From Lottia gigantea (Eukaryota; Mollusca; Gastropoda; Lottiidae), in NCBI RefSeq assembly GCF_000327385.1, contig NW_008709073.1, forward strand, positions 1,706,324-1,770,323: a stretch of 64,000 nucleotides of DNA, written 5' to 3'. The notes beneath the pieces were generated by a model. It did not search any database. It was given only the letters and a program-made list of their open reading frames with translations, and had not been told where the DNA came from. The position numbers and the translations under genes were made by a program. Below are positions 11,893 through 22,899 of the stretch, one piece after another (the stretch's first letter is position 1; each line of letters begins with the position of its first letter).

Positions 11893-14800
11893 TGGCTATG
11901 GCCGAACTATTCATTGCTGAATTCTTCACCCAAAGCAGTAGATACACTCGGCAAATGCCTACGTTGATGACTTGTAAATTAAACTAACGCATGCTCAGGA
12001 CACTTAATCACATGACTCATGTGATGCTTATGGCCTCTGTGATTCGTTGAGTTAAAGGAAAGTTTACAATAGACTTCGCCTAGCAAGTCAATGGCAATGA
12101 ATATACAGGGGAATAATATCAAACACACTTGATGTTGGTGCAAAGGCTTCGACCAATGCTCAGGCAAATGTCGTAGCACTGGTAACACTAGAACATATTA
12201 GATGCAAGTTCTCTGGCTATTTGCCGTCAAAATTCGCACAGTGTGTACTAAATAGCTTTATTGTTTACTGGAAGCTGATAAATAATTATATTGGCCATTC
12301 ACATGATTTGTCTATTAAATAACAATTATCTTACTTTAAAACCTTGCTATTAATATCTCAATAATCTGTATATCATTACTAGTTGTCTATAGAATTTCTA
12401 TTTGTGAGAATTATAGTTGGCAATATCAATTATTGATAGACAATAACAAACCCACTCTAAGTCCGATTTCTCAATGTAATAATAGGCATTGGGTCAATGA
12501 CCAGCATGCACGGCAATTAATGTGAATATCAGTATTTATACAATAAAGGAGAAAGGGTAGGGTTCAAATCCAACTAATCAAAATTAGATTACAATTTGCT
12601 TTCTTTTTGTTGTCTGATATTTTTTTTTCCATCTGCATTGTGATTTAAGTTTTTAACTGCAATCCTGTTCTAATAACATCATTTATAAGCCAATCAAAGC
12701 TTATCATGTAGAACCAGTGAATATTTATGAGATAGCAAAAACAAATGAGGCTTTCATATCACTATCCTTTGGGATATTATCCCACATTTCATCATCATTA
12801 TCAATTAAAGGGTTCTTGCCAGGCAAGGTAATATACGTCCACTAGCAGCTTTGATTTTGAATAAAAATATTTGGCAGAACAGTAACAATTACCAGTATGA
12901 AATATTCAACCTTTAGTTATAAATGTTCAAGTTTTGTCGGAAATCTGGTAAGAATAAGATCTAAAGCTTGGAATGTATTTTAAAGAACAAGGGCAATAAC
13001 TCATGTACCTTGTACAATTCACGTTTCTGAGACCAAGGTATGATTTATTTCAGCAAATGCTGCATCTGTCCCTTTAAATTATTGGAAAAACAGATTAATA
13101 ACAAATTTAAAAATATATATAAGGAAAAAGAAAAATTCCGTGTCAACACAGTTCAATTTGAATTAAATGCCTCATTTCCTCTCACATAAAAAAAATCAAT
13201 AAACATTCTTGTCAAACTGGTTTTTATCTGGATATTTTTAATTTTCTCCACAACAAACAACATAGATAATTTTTATGTCTTTGACATTCTAAAACCTTAT
13301 ATTTTACTCATGAAAGGGCATTCTGCTTTTTTTGCAGAACGAAAAACTTTTTTGCTCAAATTTGTGAAAACTACACACCAAAATCTATAGAAATTTGTCC
13401 TTTAAAGGGATTGTGAAGAGGTTTCCTAAAAATTGTATGTGAATCAGGGACATTGAAAGCATCAATTTGCACCATTCCAATTTTCAATCTGACAACTGTA
13501 GTTCCTGCAATTCCACTAAAACAAGGTGTTTGATGACGTCAATAACCGCAAAATATGCTTTATTACACAAGGGCATTCCAGATATCATAAAACACTTAGT
13601 TTTAGTGTTACCACAGATGTCTGATTGAAAATTGGGTTGGTGCAAATTGATGCTATAAGTGTCAATTTAGAAAATCTCTAAAATCTCCCTTTAACGTATC
13701 TGAAAGTTTTACTTAAAAAATACAGCCGTTAATTCTTTAAAATAAATAAGAAAATGCCTTCAGGAAAATACAAACAAATATTTTTTGAATGAATTGAATT
13801 GAAAACAGTAACTTCTGGTTAAAACTAGATAATTTCAATTCGATATTTATATATTTTTGACAGTCTGTAATTGGTCACACTGGTGCTGTTTCATGCTATT
13901 TATAGCAGACAATAACGTGCCACTCTCCTGCCAATCAGAACCACTTTTATAAGCGAGAATCTCATTGATCATATCGCCCTACTTTGGGGGGTTTCGCTAT
14001 CCCACAATTCATTATCGATATTTAGACACAAATTCCATATGACGGGCCGTGATTGGTTGAAATGAATGTTAATGGTACACAACCAAGGCATAAATCTTTT
14101 AAGACTACAATGGAGACTGATGAAAAATAATTACGAAACGAAATTGAAATCTAATTTTCATTAGATTGGGGAATACAGTAACTTTTGATTCCACATTTGA
14201 TTAAAGAGTTAAGTCATAAATAATTAACAAGCTTCTCATTCTGTACCGTTATTCATCAGCATTTAGTTTCTTACAATAATCAATAATTCTTAAATAACTC
14301 ATTGATTCAGTTCTTTAGCAGTATGTTTTTATCAATCCTATAACAACAACAATATTGTACACTAGTGCTGGGTATCGTCAATCATGCCACGATAAAATAA
14401 GTATTGTGATACAAGGGTCACGATACAATACATATCACGATATGGGGTAATGGGATAAAAATTAACATCATATCTTCAAAGTTTCTATATATATTAATTT
14501 ATAACTTTATAACTGTGATATTTGGTAATATAGTTGATAGAAGTGCTTAGCGTCCACTGTCTTATAAAAAGTTTCTAACAATTTCAGTGAAAAAAATTGT
14601 TATATGATAAACCAACTTATAAAAATCTCCTTCTTTTTTTATGGAATGAAAGGTATCATTGCAATACATCGATTCACCAATATATCATGCCGGCACTATT
14701 ATATACATTGTATAGTTTGGCTTGATCTCTCCCCCTGTTAATTACAAGTGATGCAGTCACCTTTCTAAACTTCACTTTTCCCAGCTGATGAACCTCCTTT

Positions 14801-17800
14801 TCTATTAAGAAGGAAAAATCTAACTTGGGTTCTTAAGTTACTAAAGAAAATCTATAGTCTGCATATCAAGGCTGTTAATAATATTTTCATGAAGTTAGGA
14901 ATGATTTGATAATACTTTCCTTTGTCATCATCATTTTTTATAAAATAATGAGTGTTAGGTTAATTAATGCCTGCGTAAGATATAGCAGACTTGCTGAAAA
15001 AATGTTTTGGTTCAATGGGTAAATTTTTTTCGCAGTCGAGTTTATCAAGCTCCATTGTGATCGTTTGCGTTGAAAGTACAGTAAGTCCTATAATTTTCCT
15101 TTTTGATAATCAAGACTTCAGTAGAATAGGTGCATTCAATCGATACTTCAGTAAAAACCCTGGTTAGTCTTTCAAAACAAAGGCCAGAGTATTGAACCCA
15201 TTGCCTTTCGTATAATTTTTTTACTTTTATGATGCAAGTAAGATAAAATAACATTTTTGCTTATCAATATTCACTGTAACGATCGAAATTCAATTTCAAC
15301 TTCTGGTAACGAGAGAATACTTAATTCACAGGGTACAAACCTCCATTCGTTCATTGGCGATCTGGATGATCCTGACTTCGTTTTCTATTGTTTTAAGACA
15401 GATTATTTGGAAAAGAAAGCTTATCCAGTCTGTCTAGTTTCATGCTCTCACCATTTGTGACTTGATGATCTTAACAATCAGCCCAGGATTCAAGTCACAA
15501 CGCATTCGTGCAGCATACCTTTTGTAAGCTAACATGACAAAACTAACGAAAACTCCTGAAATTGATGTCAATCTGACATCTAACCAATTTGTGTATATAG
15601 GGTCAAAGGTGGAACAAATTGGTAACAAGCTGATATTTTCAGTATTGGTGCCCAAAACCTTTCTAAACAGCATATCAAAAGTACTGAAGAATCCTCTGAG
15701 AAATTCAAGATGGCCCTCAAGATGGCCGCCGTAATATAATTTTTAATATATCTCAGCTTTTAAGCTACCTAGATTCACACACTTGGTGTCTATATGTAGG
15801 TTTTTAGGGATATCATTTATGACAATTATAATAATGTTAGACTAGAATGGGGTATCCTTTGAACTAATATTTACTGAGGTTCATCAGACATTTCTGTTAT
15901 TTTATGCCCACTTAATGGTGAGAGAACATATTAAAAATGTACAGATAAAAAGAGAATATTAAGTGGGCGAATAATTCCTCTCTCAAGTCACAATCAATTG
16001 TTATATATTATGGATTTCTTTATCTTTTAAGTCTGGGATATTAAAATGACATACTGTACATAAAATATAATAAATATTGATGAAGATTCAAGGGCGTAAA
16101 CAAATATATAGAATCTCAATTTAAAGGTATACTACCTCATAGAATGGACACAATGGATTCTGTTGTATAGTTTTGACACCAGGTAAGTCCACTGATGAAC
16201 AAAGACTTATTTTGACCAAGTTTAAACATTTCAATTTTTAGGCGATCCTAAGAGGTAGTATATCCCTTTAAAAGACTGTTAAAAACGTAACTTAGAGAAC
16301 AAGTAATTAAACGACTGAACACCCACACAGCAGAAAATTTCAAGGCAGCTTTAATCTTTTAAATAAGCATTTCTAATCCAGTTAATCATTCGAATATGAA
16401 TTGGTTTGAAGAATATGGTAAAAAACAGAAAACAAATTTATCAAAAAATCAAAATTTGTCCATTGTCCAGAACATATTGCTTCAATTTTGGAGGGAATGT
16501 TTCTTGAAAAATTTCAAATTGTAAATCTTACCTTAAAAGCTGCATTTAGTTCCAGAACAGATTCAAAAGTAGTTGTATAGAAATCTTTAACATTTTTCCA
16601 GTTTTCAGATTCCCAAGAATCTTGAATGTCTTGACTAGAAAGGGAAAAAATAAAGTTCTGAAAGTGATGACAGTATAAACATCAATATGATGACAGTATA
16701 AACATCAATATAACATCATCAACATAAACATCAATATAACATCATCAACATAAACATCAATATAAACATCAATATAATAACCATCAACATAAACATCAAT
16801 ATATACATCAATGCTACATTTCATTACGAAAGAGACCTTAAATTTTTATTCTGGAAAGTGATTAAGAAATTGACTGAATTGAGCTCCACTTTTTTTTACC
16901 TTTGCCAGTGAAGAGTTCTTTGTTTTTTTATCAACAGAATATGATGATCAGATATCTCTCTTCTGCCACTAAATCCTTTTCATAATATAGACCAAGGAGG
17001 CTTTCGTAGTTTTTTTTTGTCATTTTTGTCAACAGTGTGTGACGTTCAGTTGTAAAGTTATTATAATACTTACATTAATTGTTCACTTGTCTTGGTCCTT
17101 ACAGGATAAATAATACGGCTTGTAGCAGAGTTGGGTGTGTTTCGTTGAACTGTGGAACTTTCTGAGGAAGACTGATTTCTGCTGTTGGGTGAAGATGGTC
17201 CTAAGTATGATGGACCTTTATTCCTTGACACTTTATTATTTCCATTGATAGGTGGTAATTCAGTTTTATTTTGTTCATTATTAGAGGATGATGAGTGAGA
17301 GCTGTTTGATCGTTTATTTGGTCCCAAATTATTAAAGAAATTAGTTAATGTTTGTAAGCCACCACCTGATTTATTTGATGTCTCCTAAAAAAACAAAAAT
17401 TAATAGCCCTACATATATACAACCAAAATATCTTCAGTGGCAGCTGCAGAACATTGGATTTTAGGGACGATTTTTAAGCTTTATGTGTATCATGCAGGGA
17501 CAATGATAGCATCGCTATGCATTCCAATTTTCAATCAGACATCTGTGGTTCCTGCAATAGAACTAAAACTAAGCATAAGGTCCTAATATAATATAAGTTT
17601 TTGTGATAGTGACAGCATTAACATTTAGTTTTAGTGGAATTACAGAAACCACTGAAAAATAACTGAAAAATGGAATAGTGCAAATCAATACTATCAGTGT
17701 CCCCAATACACGAAAAATGTTTAGAACACCTCTTTACAATTCTTTTATTTCAAGATCGGAATGGTGCCAATTGGTGCAATCAGTTTCTCTGATACGGTAC

Positions 17801-18465
17801 ACATAAAAAGTTGAAATGAAATTAATTGAGTAAAATGTCCCAGTTTTCTGTGCCTAGTATTTGGCTTAAGAAGACGAGCAATGCCATGCAAGGTGCAATG
17901 AGTTTTTGCCTGGACAGCGACATTTGCCAGATCTTTTTTCAATTTCCAACTGTCAAGGAATCTTTAACGTGCACAGACTGTAGCACACAGGCCTCGGTTT
18001 ATTGTCTCATTGAAACGACTAGATGCCTTTTTCGTGCAAGACCCTCCAACCTGTCATACTGACAGGGGTAAACCGGGTTGGTTGGTTGGTTTGGCAGATC
18101 TGAGATATCTTAATATAAGTTAAAAAAAAAAGACCGCAACTGCCGAGATGCGTTAAGTCTCCATTTAACAGGGCCTATTTTTTCTGTATCTACACCAGGC
18201 GGCAAAATAGCTATCATATACTAGAATAGAGACAGATGTTTCGGTCTAAAAAATATCATGCGCTGAAAAATAGTATTACCCGTCCTCTTCTATACGAAGG
18301 TGGTCTCTCCGCTGCATCTTTGTCGTAAAAGTTCCCACAATTCGGACAAATGGTTCTCCGCGAACCTGGCGCTTGAGCAACACTCTGGTCGCATGTCGGA
18401 CACGTTATGACAACAGTTTCATCTTTTGACAAATCAGCCATAGGCATCGCACATGCTACTGTCAT
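4828..18465 (-). CDS. HECTD2: HECTD2-like HECT E3 ubiquitin ligase, 5' exons (partial)
   Basis: Exons on the minus strand: 18465-18280, 17384-17074, 16634-16532, 6432-6343, 5600-5539, plus a tentative 21-nt exon 4848-4828. All have AG/GT borders and compatible phases. The protein starts at ATG 18465 (A at -3). Residues 22-43 hold two CxxC pairs (C22, C25, C40, C43) that look like a zinc ribbon. A Ser/Asn-rich linker follows. Then comes a stretch close to vertebrate HECTD2 as I remember it: FYTTTFESVLELNAAFK, TIEDSG, PQDVQKDVLKAIINSLL. The catalytic HECT domain is not in the window and must lie beyond the left edge. The family transfers ubiquitin through a HECT cysteine; substrates here are unknown. 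Intron 3 is about 10 kb and full of transposons. The linker exon is low complexity but has the family's position and phase. Assignment rests on exons 3-5. Confidence 0.87.
5062..5518. repeat. 26-bp minisatellite next to a HECTD2 splice donor
   Basis: About 17 copies of a unit close to AATGCCATCCCAGAGTTGAT plus CAATGA. A few units carry insertions (CAATTAACATG) or point changes. The array ends about 20 bases from the donor of HECTD2 exon 5 (exon end 5539), so it fills the start of that intron. Confidence 0.93.
8273..8817. mobile_element. MULE-like MITE with 10-bp target duplication
   Basis: The direct repeat AGGTCTCAAT flanks the element (8263-8272 and 8818-8827). Terminal inverted repeats begin TAGACCGAAACATC and, reading inward from the right, AGCCCAAAACATC, then share CTCTATTCCAGCCTCTG and TTTTGACAGTTGT. 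Inner arms around AAAATCCCC and CACACCTTCA also pair. Relatives: 10836-11097, 18156-18250 (partial), 52340-52478, 56435-56562. No transposase. Located in HECTD2 intron 3. Confidence 0.82.
10181..10472. mobile_element. Foldback MITE, family B copy with TTAA ends
   Basis: Left TTAAAGGGACATATGCTCC, right AATGTCGCTTTAA, internal block ACACACATGGATTTGATGGC shared with other copies. HECTD2 intron 3. Confidence 0.75.
10836..11097. mobile_element. MULE-like MITE with 9-bp target duplication
   Basis: Flanked by GATTCCGGG on the left and GATTCTGGG on the right (one mismatch). Ends read TAAACAGAAACATCTGCC and, inward from the right, TAGCCAGAAACACCTGCC. Contains the ACTAGGCCCTGTTTA block of the longer copy at 8273. 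HECTD2 intron 3. Confidence 0.78.
11862..11889. repeat. Poly(A) tract of about 27 bases
   Basis: An uninterrupted A run follows a half copy of family A (TTCAATCAGATTTTTGTGGTT). It could be simple-sequence growth or the tail of a short retrocopy; no target duplication could be identified. Confidence 0.6.
12815..13020 (-). repeat. Family H repeat, 3' part, reverse orientation
   Basis: Shares with 43860-44005 and 26880-26995 the blocks CAGCTTTGATTTTGAATAAA, AATATTCAACCTTTAGT and AAGGGCAATAACTCATG. Truncated. A family B fragment with a TTAA end follows (to about 13077). Confidence 0.65.
13402..13694. mobile_element. Foldback MITE, family A copy 3
   Basis: TTAAAGGGATTGTGAAGAGG at the left and CTCCCTTTAA at the right, 293 bp. 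A family C fragment abuts it on the left, ending in the same TTTAAAGGG, so one element may have inserted beside or into the other. Confidence 0.83.
14363..14698. mobile_element. hAT-like non-autonomous element
   Basis: Ends TAGTGCTGGGTATCG (left) and, inward from the right, TAGTGCCGGCATGATA. The eight bases outside (TTGTACAC and TTATATAC) match at six positions, as an old 8-bp target duplication of the hAT type would. Interior is rich in ATCACGATA-like motifs. No transposase. HECTD2 intron 3. Confidence 0.6.
16121..16271. mobile_element. Foldback MITE, family D (TTAA-AGGG ends), short form
   Basis: Left TTAAAGGTATACTACCTC, right GAGGTAGTATATCCCTTTAA. The central block TTTTGACACCAGGTAAGTCC recurs at 22617-22893, 30182-30325 and 37177-37590. 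TTAA at both ends. HECTD2 intron 3. Confidence 0.8.
16660..16812. repeat. Short tandem repeats beside HECTD2 exon 3
   Basis: Irregular tandem units built from AACATCAATATAACATCATC and AGTATAAACATCAATATGATG. It sits about 30 bases outside the acceptor of exon 3 (16634). Confidence 0.85.
17457..17749. mobile_element. Foldback MITE, family A copy 4 (degenerate ends)
   Basis: Inner arms AATCAGACATCTGTGGTTCC and TTAGTTTTAGTGGAATTAC pair as in the other copies, and the right end reads CTCTTTACAATTCTTTTATT. Lies in HECTD2 intron 1. Confidence 0.75.
17813..18075 (-). repeat. tRNA-derived SINE copy in HECTD2 intron 1
   Basis: Body blocks GAATCTTTAACGTGCACAG and GTCATACTGACAGGGGTAAA match the 2045-2356 copy; the tRNA head is degraded. 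A partial MULE-like MITE follows (18156-18250). Confidence 0.75.
18280..18465 (-). CDS. HECTD2: HECTD2 exon 1: N-terminal zinc-ribbon-like segment
   Basis: This exon encodes 62 residues with the pattern C-x2-C-x14-C-x2-C and ends in phase 0 at a GTAATA donor. In-frame alternative starts exist at Met7 and Met9. The first ATG has A at -3 and is preferred. I do not recall this four-cysteine motif in vertebrate HECTD2, so it is either lineage-specific, lost in vertebrates, or a mis-joined first exon. The donor, phase and short distance to exon 2 (about 0.9 kb) favour joining. Confidence 0.75.
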
Positions 18466-18579
18466 TTTCCGTTTAATAAATCCATAGTTTTTTAACGTTT
18501 ACTATACACTTTGTCCAAGCAAGTGAAGTCTATTTTGACAGCTAGCCTACGCAGCCATGTTTGTTTTTACATGTGCCCG

Positions 18580-18587
18580 TGACGTCA
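18580..18587. promoter_or_regulatory. CRE palindrome TGACGTCA upstream of HECTD2
   Basis: A perfect 8-bp CREB/ATF site lies about 115 bp upstream of the HECTD2 start codon (18465), in a locally GC-richer stretch (GTGCCCGTGACGTCAC). Position and perfect match suggest a proximal promoter element. Function is inferred. Confidence 0.55.
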
Positions 18588-18599
18588 CAACATAAATAG

Positions 18600-19386
18600 C
18601 TAATGGCAAGAATCAATCACCATGTTGACATAATTTCCATGACAACTCTTTAGTTATTATATTAACCCTCTTGGAACCACGTCAATTATTCGGCTCTAGA
18701 TTGTACCTGGTATCCTAATAAAAATAATCGAACGTCTCTTTATTAATTAATGAAAATCTAAGTTTAGAATCAATGTTAAGGAAGAGATTCTAAATAATAT
18801 CAACGGAATCCATCTAAGGCTCATAAATAATAAAAATTGTTTGCAATATCAATCAATAATTCCGATGTAGGCTAGTTGATCCTGTATTGGTTATAAACTA
18901 ATCATCATTAATCATTTCTACAGAGTAGATTAAACTTAAGTTAGACCCCGAAAATCATCAGTCTTACATGGGCATGGGCCTAAGCTTATTTATAGCCTAA
19001 TGATAATAATAATCTTATTTAGCTAACAATTATTAGAGACCCTGTTAAAATTAATGATATTGGCCCTAATCAGCTTAAAATTTTGCCTATCTTATATCAA
19101 TTATCATTCAGGTATATACAAAATAGGTTGATCAAATCACTTTCAGAGGGATATCAAGTTGTTGCTGATCCCGAGACGATCATTTTGATATGCGTAACTC
19201 ATTTTTGATCAAAATGTGGGTTATCAGGTTTTACTCTTAACGTTTCAATTTTTATTTAAAGATGACTGCTGTTATTATTTGTTATAAAATGTGAGTAAAC
19301 AAATAAACATTGTTCTTATTTAGTTCCATCTAAATAATCTTACAAAATACCGTTATAATTAAAACTATTGTGTGAACAAAGTAAAC
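18600..19386. other. AT-rich intergenic DNA, nothing recognised
   Basis: Between the HECTD2 promoter and the next inverted-repeat element. No coding frame, RNA gene or repeat family was recognised. Confidence 0.5.
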
Positions 19387-19672
19387 AAAATTTTGAATTT
19401 TTCCCATTATTTTTATTAGAATTGGAATATCAGCCTCAAAATAGTACTTTTAATCTTAAGATATATTTGCGTTGATAATAATTTGTTTTTACAGAGGCCC
19501 ATTTGTGATTTTTTGGAGTTGAAATTTCTAGGAGGGAAATGAGTTTCTTTTCAATGTAAACTTACAAAAGAGCATATTTCATCAATGCAAAGACATTCTA
19601 AGATTCAGTATACTATTTGGAGGCTGATATTCCAATTCTCTTAAAAAATATGGAAAAAATTCACAAAACTTT
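19387..19672. mobile_element. Foldback element with ~60-bp arms
   Basis: Left arm contains TTAGAATTGGAATATCAGCC and right arm its complement GGCTGATATTCCAATTCTC, extending outward over AATTTTTCCCAT/ATGGAAAAAATT and inward over AATCTTA/TAAGATT. Not related to families A-D by its ends. Confidence 0.75.
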
Positions 19673-20092
19673 TTATTTTGACTGGCCCATATCATATCAA
19701 TCCGAATAAGCATAGCAAAATTCAGAAAATCAATTTAAACCAAAGTAGGCCTACTATGCATCGGATTTGTATAAATGTGTGCACTTTGTCAAGGACATTA
19801 ACTCAAATACCTTTGATACAAACATAGTCAAGTTTGAACTCATCTTAGACTTCTTCAAACTACACGAGTATATTAAGTTTGGAAAAGTGGGATTAACACT
19901 TTTTTGTCTGGTGTAATTATATTAATGCTTGACCGTAAATGAAGCAAAGGGATTTATAATTATATATATAAGGGCTTTGCGAAAGCTACGTCATTCTTAG
20001 TTTTAGTGGAATTGTAAGAACCACAAAAGGTTTACTGAAAATTGGAATGATGCAATTCGATGCTATCAGACCATCTTCACAATGCCAAGCTC

Positions 20093-20415
20093 ATACGAAC
20101 TTCCCACTTGACTGTAGAAGTCACCTTTCTTGTAGGTTGATTTGATTGGATTGTACGCTACAACCAAGCAGAGGCCTCGACAGAAAGTCTGTGAACACAA
20201 AGCCATATAATATAATGTTTACGGTTACGGCCTTTCTGTTTAGGGTTCCGATTGACCGTATTTGCTAACCTTCAATCCTTGCATTCCTTGCTGCAAGAAT
20301 AGTATCTATTGCAGTCAAGGTATAAGTCGTACAATCTAATCAAATCGCTGCATTTCTTGGTACAAAATTAGTATATCTATTGCAGTCAAAGTATAATAAG
20401 TACGAAGTTCGTATT
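20093..20415. mobile_element. Probable inverted-repeat element
   Basis: ATACGAACTT near 20093 pairs with AAGTTCGTAT near 20405. Inward, GATTTGATTGGATTGTAC pairs with GTACAATCTAATCAAATC. It follows a half copy of family A (19985-20075). Confidence 0.5.
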
Positions 20416-21532
20416 TAGGCTGAAATTGTAAAAGATGCCAATGGACCTCAAGAAAGATTCTTTACATCTTTACAAACCTGACTGATCACACTGAGTTGGG
20501 TAGTAAAAGGTTTTATAAGAGAAACTCTCTTATAGAAGCACTGGCTTAGGTCATAAGTAGGGGCTGTGAATTTCAGCATTGGAATACATCAATTTGATAG
20601 CAAATTACCTACTTCTGAAGAGATTTACAAGATAAACACAAAATTCAGAAATGCAAAGCAAATGTTTCAGGGAGTTAATGAAAGGAAATCTAATCTACCA
20701 TTGACAAGAACATTACTCCGATTTTTATTCCTTTTGTAAGCAGTCACCAAACGTTTAGTATAAAAGATCTTAAAAGCGTTTGACAATCACAGCTCTAGGC
20801 ATTTTTAGCTGTAGATTAATAGTAATGTATGTAAACTGGTACATTTCAAAATCAAAACATATGAAAATAAATAATCACAAAATCAAAGCATACACACTTA
20901 GAAAAGCCTACCATTTAATCTTGGTTTAGTCCTAGTGCATCCTGCAAAAAATCATTGAAATTCATTATCTACACTATCAGAAGCGTTCACATGACGACAA
21001 AGTTAATAGGCGTGAAAAACAAACTGAACTTACTATTGCTGTTTATTTTAAGAATCTTTAATGTAATCTTAGATATTACTAATTGTGTAACAATTGGCGG
21101 ACCCAGAACAAACAGACATTTTGTACATTGATATCCCTTAAAGGTACATTGGAAGCGTGTGACTTGTATCGAAGCAACTTCCAATTATTCTTGGATTGAT
21201 ACCGCCAACACTTTCGGATTGGATATTCTATATACATGCGCCACAGCATAGAACTGTACACTGTTCTATGGCCATAGGAAAGGTGGCATCGTGTCCAATT
21301 CACGCCCCCATTCGTTATACTTCCTCGAGACCACGCCAAAACCCGTATGGAAAGGTGGTAGCCCTATATATGTAATTGGGTAAATATTCCAGGCCATGGA
21401 CTGTAAGCAATGAAAAACTCACTAGAATGTAACATGCCACACCACCAGTTTGAATTGGTGCGTTACATTTTTGTTGAATTGTAGAAGAACAGGCAGTCGA
21501 ATTTTAATTCTGAAAAGTGAAATTGTTAAAGT

Positions 21533-21716
21533 GTTGAAATTAAATGGACAGTCGCGCCATATTTTGTTACCAATCGTACCCTAGTCTTAGAAACGGGAAT
21601 TTGTTAGCTGTACATAGCACACCGTCGAAATTTTAGCCTTCAAATCCAGAATTATCCGCGTTTGAAAGTTAAAAAGACGAGTCGTCCCCAAAAAAGGGGT
21701 GCAACTGTCCCTTTAA
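21533..21716. mobile_element. Family B MITE fragment
   Basis: TTTAGCCTTCAAATCCAGAA, GTTTGAAAGTTAAAAAGACG and the end AACTGTCCCTTTAA match family B. The preceding 21290-21350 block (GAGACCACGCCAAAACCCGT) recurs at 42535-42560, where family B is again next to it. Confidence 0.65.
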
Positions 21717-21867
21717 GCTCTCGAACTCTATCAGCTGGTCGGAAAATGATAATAAGACTGTATTCATGTTTAAATATTCTGTCAAATTAAGAGCGTTGTT
21801 TCATATATTTAGGATATTTCAGTTGGTTTATGACTTTGATTTTGTCGAACGTCGAATATCGTATAAC

Positions 21868-22028
21868 AAAAAAACACATGGGGTATATTATTATGGTATA
21901 ACTCACTTCTTTAATAACAAAGCACAACGTTTCAGATGATGACGACACGTGAAAATTGTGTTGAAACGTTATGTGCTTTGTTATTAAAGAAGTGAGTGAT
22001 ACCATAATATACCCCTTGTGTTTTTTTT
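21868..22028. repeat. Near-perfect long hairpin (about 65-bp arms)
   Basis: Left arm 21868-21934 and right arm 21962-22028 pair almost throughout (CACTTCTTTAATAACAAAGC with its complement), leaving a centre of GATGATGACGACACGTG and a following GAAACGTT. The high arm identity points to a recent origin. See the similar layout at 38714-38866. Confidence 0.85.
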
Positions 22029-22616
22029 ATATCTTCTCTCCACTTCTAAATGTCGTTCAAATCTTATGTCCAATATCGTTTTTATCAGATGAAATGATAT
22101 TAAATCCCTTTAAAAAAAAAGTATACTTGACTATATAATAATGTTGCTTTTTAAAAGGCAGATATTGACCCAACAAACTTTCTTTGTTGATATAAACTGT
22201 CAGGCTAGATAACATTGATTTCTTTATCAACTTTCTTAGATCCTATATAAAATAATTCCCTGTTTATATTATATATTATTATCATGCATTGGCGTCTATC
22301 GCGTAACTATAGTTACAAGACAAGAAAGCGCCTTGCCAGGTTCAAATGACATGATTTCCCTATTAGTGTTTTCTAATATAATAAATCTGTATCGAACAGT
22401 GATATTTTTATTGTTACATACTAGTCAGAAACTTGTTGACTCCAAAAGGCTTTTTATAGATAGCCTATGTGTTTGACGAGTAGGCTTATAGGCTGACAAG
22501 AGTTTCGGACTGCCTTGCAAGTACGATTATATAACATAAATGTCACATTATGTGCCCGTTTGTCACACACCAGCAAATTGTTAAGGAGGGGACCAAGTCT
22601 CTTGCTGTAACACATA

Positions 22617-22893
22617 TCAATGTGATACTAGATCTTAGAATGAACATAAAGTTTAAGTTCTCAAGAATGGTCAATGAGTGTATATTCATCAGCCTGGTGT
22701 CATAAAGTTACAACAGAATCCCTGTAAAATCTGGAAAATTGGAAAATTGATAAAACTAAGTAATTGTTGAAAAAAGACCCTGTTATGTTATTTATGACAC
22801 CAGGTATATCTACTGATGAATATATTACGCTCTTCTTCGCCAAGTTTAAAATTCTTTAATTTTACGGTCATTCTAAGACGTAGTACATATGAA
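22617..22893. mobile_element. Foldback MITE, family D copy
   Basis: Blocks AATGAACATAAAGTTTAAGT, CTCAAGAATGGTCAATGAGT and TTATGACACCAGGTATATC match copies at 30182 and 37177. Ends are degraded. Confidence 0.7.
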
Positions 22894-22899
22894 ACCGCG

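Noticed and set aside
15254-15734. Cluster of short frames and a CAAGATGGCCGCC (YY1-like) motif as a hidden gene start
   Set aside because: No splice-compatible exons or protein similarity; the region lies inside HECTD2 intron 3 and the motif alone is weak.
15906-15968. 11-bp inverted pair GCCCACTTAAT/ATTAAGTGGGC as an RNA gene
   Set aside because: Short arms with an AT-rich loop and no other support; chance or an eroded MITE.
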